Positions 60,907 through 64,000 of a stretch of DNA of 64,000 bases are shown here, piece by piece; the first letter of the stretch is position 1, and the number at the start of each line of letters is the position of its first letter. The position numbers and the translations under genes are program-made. Where the stretch lies: assembly GCA_902765225.1 (NCBI GenBank), contig CACWYV010000003.1:62001-126000 (forward strand), read 5' to 3'. The stretch comes from Candidatus Avelusimicrobium intestinale (GTDB taxonomy: Bacteria; Elusimicrobiota; Elusimicrobia; Elusimicrobiales; Elusimicrobiaceae). Below the pieces are notes generated by a model, which searched no databases, was not told where the DNA came from, and was given only the letters and a program-made list of their open reading frames with translations.

Positions 60907-62250
60907 ATGGCTGAAAAACAAGCTCAAAATATAGTCAATAATTCCGCTCAAAATCTAGGCGAGTCACAGGGAATGGCAGCAGCCAATTCGGCCGCACCGG
61001 CCCCGCAAGACGTAACCGCTTCCGTTAATACCAATCAACCGCAAGCGCAAAACCCGTTTGTCGTAAATGCCCCGGCTATTCCTACGCAGGAAGGGCCTAT
61101 GGGTATCCGCTACGATTTTAACGACGGGGCGCGTGTGTTGCTGCCCAAAGGCAAATGGCACGTGCAACTTGAAGACGACGAAACGGATAACATTATTTTT
61201 GCTTGTGATGCCGACGAAGGATGGGTGTTAAGTACCAAGAAGTACTATATCCCGTTCCGCATCCGGGTGTGGGTGCGTGGGGAGCAAGAGCCCATTTTAA
61301 ACCATACGCTGGACCTGAAAGGCAAAGAAGTGCAGATTAAATTCCCTGTCGGTACGTTAGGGGATATTATCGGGTGGATGACATACGCGGACCGTTTTCA
61401 ACAGAAACATAAATGCGCGTTGGAAGTAACCATGGCAGACAATATGGCCGAAATCTTTGAAGGCCAATATCCTAATTTGTTTTTCACGCATCTGCCCGGG
61501 AAGACACGTTTTGAGAAACCGTATGCCAGTTATCTGCTCGGTTTGTTTTTCAAAGGGAATGATACGTACCAACCAATTGATTTCCGTAAAGTGGGCCTAC
61601 ACCGCACCGCAGGATATATTTTAGGGGTGGACCCGCGTGAAGAAGCACCGAAAGTCAAACTGGGTAGTAAACGCCTAATTAAAGAGCGGTATGTGTGTAT
61701 TGCCACCAAATCCAGTTCACAGGCCAAGTTTTGGAATAACGGCTATGGGTGGGAGCAAGTAGTAGCGTATTTAAAAGATTTAGGTTACCGTGTGATTTGT
61801 ATAGATAAAGAACCGGTAACGGGTTTTAAATATACGTGGAACCGTATGCCGCACGACGCGGAAGATTTTACGGGAGCCAAACCGTTACAGGAGCGCATTG
61901 AATTATTAGAACACGCCGACTTTTTTATCGGGCTTTCTTCCGGGCTTACGTGGCTTGCGTGGTGCACGCATATCCCAATAGTTTTAATTAGCGGTTTTAC
62001 GTTGCCGATTTGTGAATTTTACACGCCGTACCGTGTGTTTAACTCTCACGGATGTAATGGTTGTTGGGATGACATAAACTGTAACTTTGACCATTACGAT
62101 TATTTCTGGTGTCCGAAGTTCAAAGATACCGACCGCCAATATGAGTGTACCCGTTTGATTACGGGCAAGCAAGTGATTGGCCACATTAGGCAACTGATGA
62201 AAGATTATAAATTAACCGCGCCCAAAGACGCAAAAACACAGGAGAAATAA
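60907..62250 (+). CDS. Autotransporter O-heptosyltransferase (TibC/Aah family)
   Basis: 447 residues. A Gln/Asn/Ala-rich tail (1-60) precedes the BAHT core. The C-terminal half has LLEHADFFIGLSSGLTWLAW (glycosyltransferase-B sugar-nucleotide site), ISGFTLPICEFYTPYRVFN and the iron-binding cysteine cluster HGCNGCWDDINCNFDHYDYFWCPK (about 379-402, key Cys/His). TibC-type enzymes are cytosolic and add heptose from ADP-heptose to Ser of AIDA-like repeats before export. The target autotransporter starts 1 nt after this gene's stop codon. Confidence 0.93.
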   Translation: MAEKQAQNIVNNSAQNLGESQGMAAANSAAPAPQDVTASVNTNQPQAQNPFVVNAPAIPTQEGPMGIRYDFNDGARVLLPKGKWHVQLEDDETDNIIFACDADEGWVLSTKKYYIPFRIRVWVRGEQEPILNHTLDLKGKEVQIKFPVGTLGDIIGWMTYADRFQQKHKCALEVTMADNMAEIFEGQYPNLFFTHLPGKTRFEKPYASYLLGLFFKGNDTYQPIDFRKVGLHRTAGYILGVDPREEAPKVKLGSKRLIKERYVCIATKSSSQAKFWNNGYGWEQVVAYLKDLGYRVICIDKEPVTGFKYTWNRMPHDAEDFTGAKPLQERIELLEHADFFIGLSSGLTWLAWCTHIPIVLISGFTLPICEFYTPYRVFNSHGCNGCWDDINCNFDHYDYFWCPKFKDTDRQYECTRLITGKQVIGHIRQLMKDYKLTAPKDAKTQEK

Positions 62251-62251
62251 C

Positions 62252-64000
62252 ATGTCAAAACCCCGTCAAGAAGAAAACATCTATTCCAGTGCATGTATTC
62301 AGGCATTGGAGCAAGAATATTGTTCCAGCTGTAGCGCTGCCGTAGTATCCAGCCGAGGGCTGGGGGCACGGGTGGTGTCCCGCATTTATAACGGTGGGCG
62401 GCAAGCGTTATATACGGCTACCGTGGGGGCCATGCTGATGAACAATATGGCTGCTCCTGCATGGGGAACCACCACTAATGTGGCGGCCGGGCACACCTCT
62501 ACCGGACTTGTAGCCAATAGCGGCGATTTGATTAACGTATATGGTACAACCCGCAGTAGCATTATCAATAATAACGGAAGGGAGATCCTTTTCAACGCTG
62601 GAGAAACCCGTAGTACCACCGTCAATTCCGGCGGAGATCAACTTGTGTCCGGCGGAACAGCTAGGGGTACAATCATCAAAAATGGCGGAACGCAACATGT
62701 GGCTTCCGTAGGCGGAGCGAGAGCCATATCTGCCGTTATATCCGCTGGTGGTGTACAATTTGTGCGCGGAATCGCGGAGGATACAGAAATCCAGGGAGGG
62801 ATACAGATAGTTTCAAACGGGGCAAGTGCGTACGACACCACCATATATCAAGGGGGGCAATCTGTGGAATCCGGTGGGCGAGCAGGCCGTACCACCATAT
62901 CTTCCGGTGGGCAAACCATTGGTTCAGGCGGAGCAGCTGTTTGGACTAATATACAAAACGGGAGTCAAACTATTCTTTCGGGCGGACGTGCCACTGTGAC
63001 TTCCATTTATGCAGGCGGGAGACAATATATACAGGGGGGAGGAAGCGCTAATGATACCACCCTTTATGGGGGAACGCAAATTGTCTCTAACGGTGGGATT
63101 GTTACCAGTACTACTTTAAACGGTGGGGACTTAACAGTTTCTGTGGGTGGCAGTGCGGTTAGGGTAAGCCAAATTGTCGGAAATGTGAATGCAGATGTGG
63201 TTGGGGGACTTACAAGCAATACGTATATTTCCGGTACCAACCAATATGGTTCCTCTTTCACATTGGAAAGCGGCGTAGCCAGTAATTTTGTTTTAAATGA
63301 AAATGGCCGTCAAGTTGTTTCCTCCGGTGGAGTAGCCAATCATACGATTCTTAATGGTGGCACACAGCATATATTAGCCGGGGGCTCCGCTATAGGAATT
63401 ACCAATACGGCTGGAACCGTGACATTATCTTCCGGAGGGACGATAAGCAATTACAGCGGAAATGGAGATTTATATGTACGTGGCACCAATGTGTTAAGGG
63501 GGACTGCTAATTTGGGCAATGGTCAATTGGTTGTTGATAACAGCACTCCGGCGGATGTATCTGTACATCATTTGTCGGCGAATAATGCCGTCATTTCTAT
63601 GGGAGTCAACTTACAGGAGCAGACGGCCGATAAGTTGATAGTTACTAGCAGTTACAATGGAGATGCTCACCTGAAATTGAGAAATATGGCCCCTGTAGCT
63701 GGCGCAACTCCCGAAGACGGCATCAAATTAATTGACTTTAACGATAGTGCTACCGTAAACGGTACGTTTGACCTTGTAGGTGGGCAGTGGGATGAAGGTG
63801 GTTTCGTCTATCAATTAGCGCAAAACGAGGGTGATAACGATTACTACCTCAAGTCCACGGGACAGTTAACCGATACGTTTAAAACGATGCTCAATATCCC
63901 CATAATGAACGTGATCGTTGCTCAAACGGGTATGAACTCGTTGCAACGGCGGTTAGGTGATTTGCGTGGTATGAATAACACGCAAGCCAAACAAGGTATT
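62252..64000 (+). CDS. AIDA-I-like autotransporter adhesin (3' truncated by window edge)
   Basis: 583 residues visible; the frame is open to the last base. GGAGA ribosome site 6 nt before ATG 62252. The N-terminal 45 residues contain Cys12, Cys24 and Cys27, then a long signal-type hydrophobic stretch (about 50-68, YTATVGAMLMNNMAAPAWG), an extended signal peptide as in large autotransporters. Residues about 75-385 are around 15 strand-loop-strand repeats of the form GG.Q.V.SGG.A..T.I..G, substrates for the upstream heptosyltransferase. From about 400 a pertactin-like helix, and near 560-583 the linker into the beta-barrel (TGMNSLQRRLGDLRG). Likely a glycosylated adhesin or self-aggregation protein. 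Confidence 0.93.
   Translation, partial: MSKPRQEENIYSSACIQALEQEYCSSCSAAVVSSRGLGARVVSRIYNGGRQALYTATVGAMLMNNMAAPAWGTTTNVAAGHTSTGLVANSGDLINVYGTTRSSIINNNGREILFNAGETRSTTVNSGGDQLVSGGTARGTIIKNGGTQHVASVGGARAISAVISAGGVQFVRGIAEDTEIQGGIQIVSNGASAYDTTIYQGGQSVESGGRAGRTTISSGGQTIGSGGAAVWTNIQNGSQTILSGGRATVTSIYAGGRQYIQGGGSANDTTLYGGTQIVSNGGIVTSTTLNGGDLTVSVGGSAVRVSQIVGNVNADVVGGLTSNTYISGTNQYGSSFTLESGVASNFVLNENGRQVVSSGGVANHTILNGGTQHILAGGSAIGITNTAGTVTLSSGGTISNYSGNGDLYVRGTNVLRGTANLGNGQLVVDNSTPADVSVHHLSANNAVISMGVNLQEQTADKLIVTSSYNGDAHLKLRNMAPVAGATPEDGIKLIDFNDSATVNGTFDLVGGQWDEGGFVYQLAQNEGDNDYYLKSTGQLTDTFKTMLNIPIMNVIVAQTGMNSLQRRLGDLRGMNNTQAKQGI

Noticed and set aside
62560-63450. Tandem repeats resembling a CRISPR or direct-repeat array
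   Set aside because: They are in-frame strand-loop-strand repeats of the AIDA-like passenger, with variable spacing and no conserved repeat/spacer structure.

Overview
The window looks like chromosome of a Gram-negative bacterium, most probably a gut-type Elusimicrobiota (Elusimicrobium/Avelusimicrobium-like). This is inference from three scattered single-gene type IV pilin-like proteins with the near-identical 'FTL-ELLVVVLIIGILAAIAVPQYQ' helix, many signal-peptide and lipoprotein genes, outer-membrane glycan and autotransporter genes, about 50% GC and short intergenic regions. No phage, transposase, CRISPR array or rRNA is visible. Five tRNA genes are present; none encodes the 3' CCA, matching the CCA-adding-type enzyme at 12595-13707.

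Layout. 1-1277: 3' truncated KtrB/TrkH potassium channel subunit (minus). 1363-1776: Arg/Pro-repeat lipoprotein. 1902-8843: six-gene sugar operon (rfbF, rfbG, rfbH, an SDR, a NeuB-like synthase, a YerE/acetolactate-synthase-like TPP enzyme), predicted to make a CDP-linked branched 3,6-dideoxy sugar. 8863-11599 (minus): ispH-pfkA-rlmB. 11713-17986: tRNA-Arg, CpXC protein and CCA transferase, pilin, WaaE-like glycosyltransferase, TPR lipoprotein, tRNA-Met, small secreted and membrane proteins, an RDD fusion. 18058-24489 (minus): secreted helical protein, dksA, and the rimP-nusA-infB operon with a terminator in its leader. 24703-29189: secreted ankyrin protein, trigger factor with tRNA-Leu and tRNA-Lys, LtaS/EptA-like membrane phosphotransferase. 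29286-36174: TGS-less thrS, tRNA-Thr(CGT), two EamA transporters, HAD hydrolase, cyclodeaminase, unknown repeat protein. 36261-46053: GYF-domain membrane protein, two pilins, gap, nucleoside phosphorylase, two flavodoxins, frr, secreted protein. 46128-49711 (minus): lipoprotein, nadA, nadC, aminotransferase. 49848-56316: O-antigen-ligase/TPR protein, two trypsin-like pseudoproteases, Bax-inhibitor-1 protein, secreted protein. 56534-60675: pgk, lipoprotein, accB, winged-helix protein, sirtuin, DUF805. 60907-64000: O-heptosyltransferase and its AIDA-like autotransporter, which runs off the end.

The strongest unexplained signal is a palindrome-promoter module found five times (about 19654-19697 minus, 24601-24672, 44715-44781, 53046-53112, 55239-55306). 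A CCTAG-centred palindrome, with perfect 17-bp arms in two copies, lies directly against a TTGTnn -35 box and a normally spaced -10 box. Every copy precedes a gene for a secreted protein of unknown function (two ankyrin or helical-repeat proteins, a related helical protein, a trypsin-like pseudoprotease, one orphan). Base pairs covary between copies, so the symmetry appears to be under selection. It is a candidate undescribed regulon or palindromic element family.

Other features of note: the sugar operon's unusual enzyme set, a TATAAT box about 6 nt before the start codon of at least six genes (probable leaderless mRNAs), and inactivated-looking catalytic residues in several enzymes.
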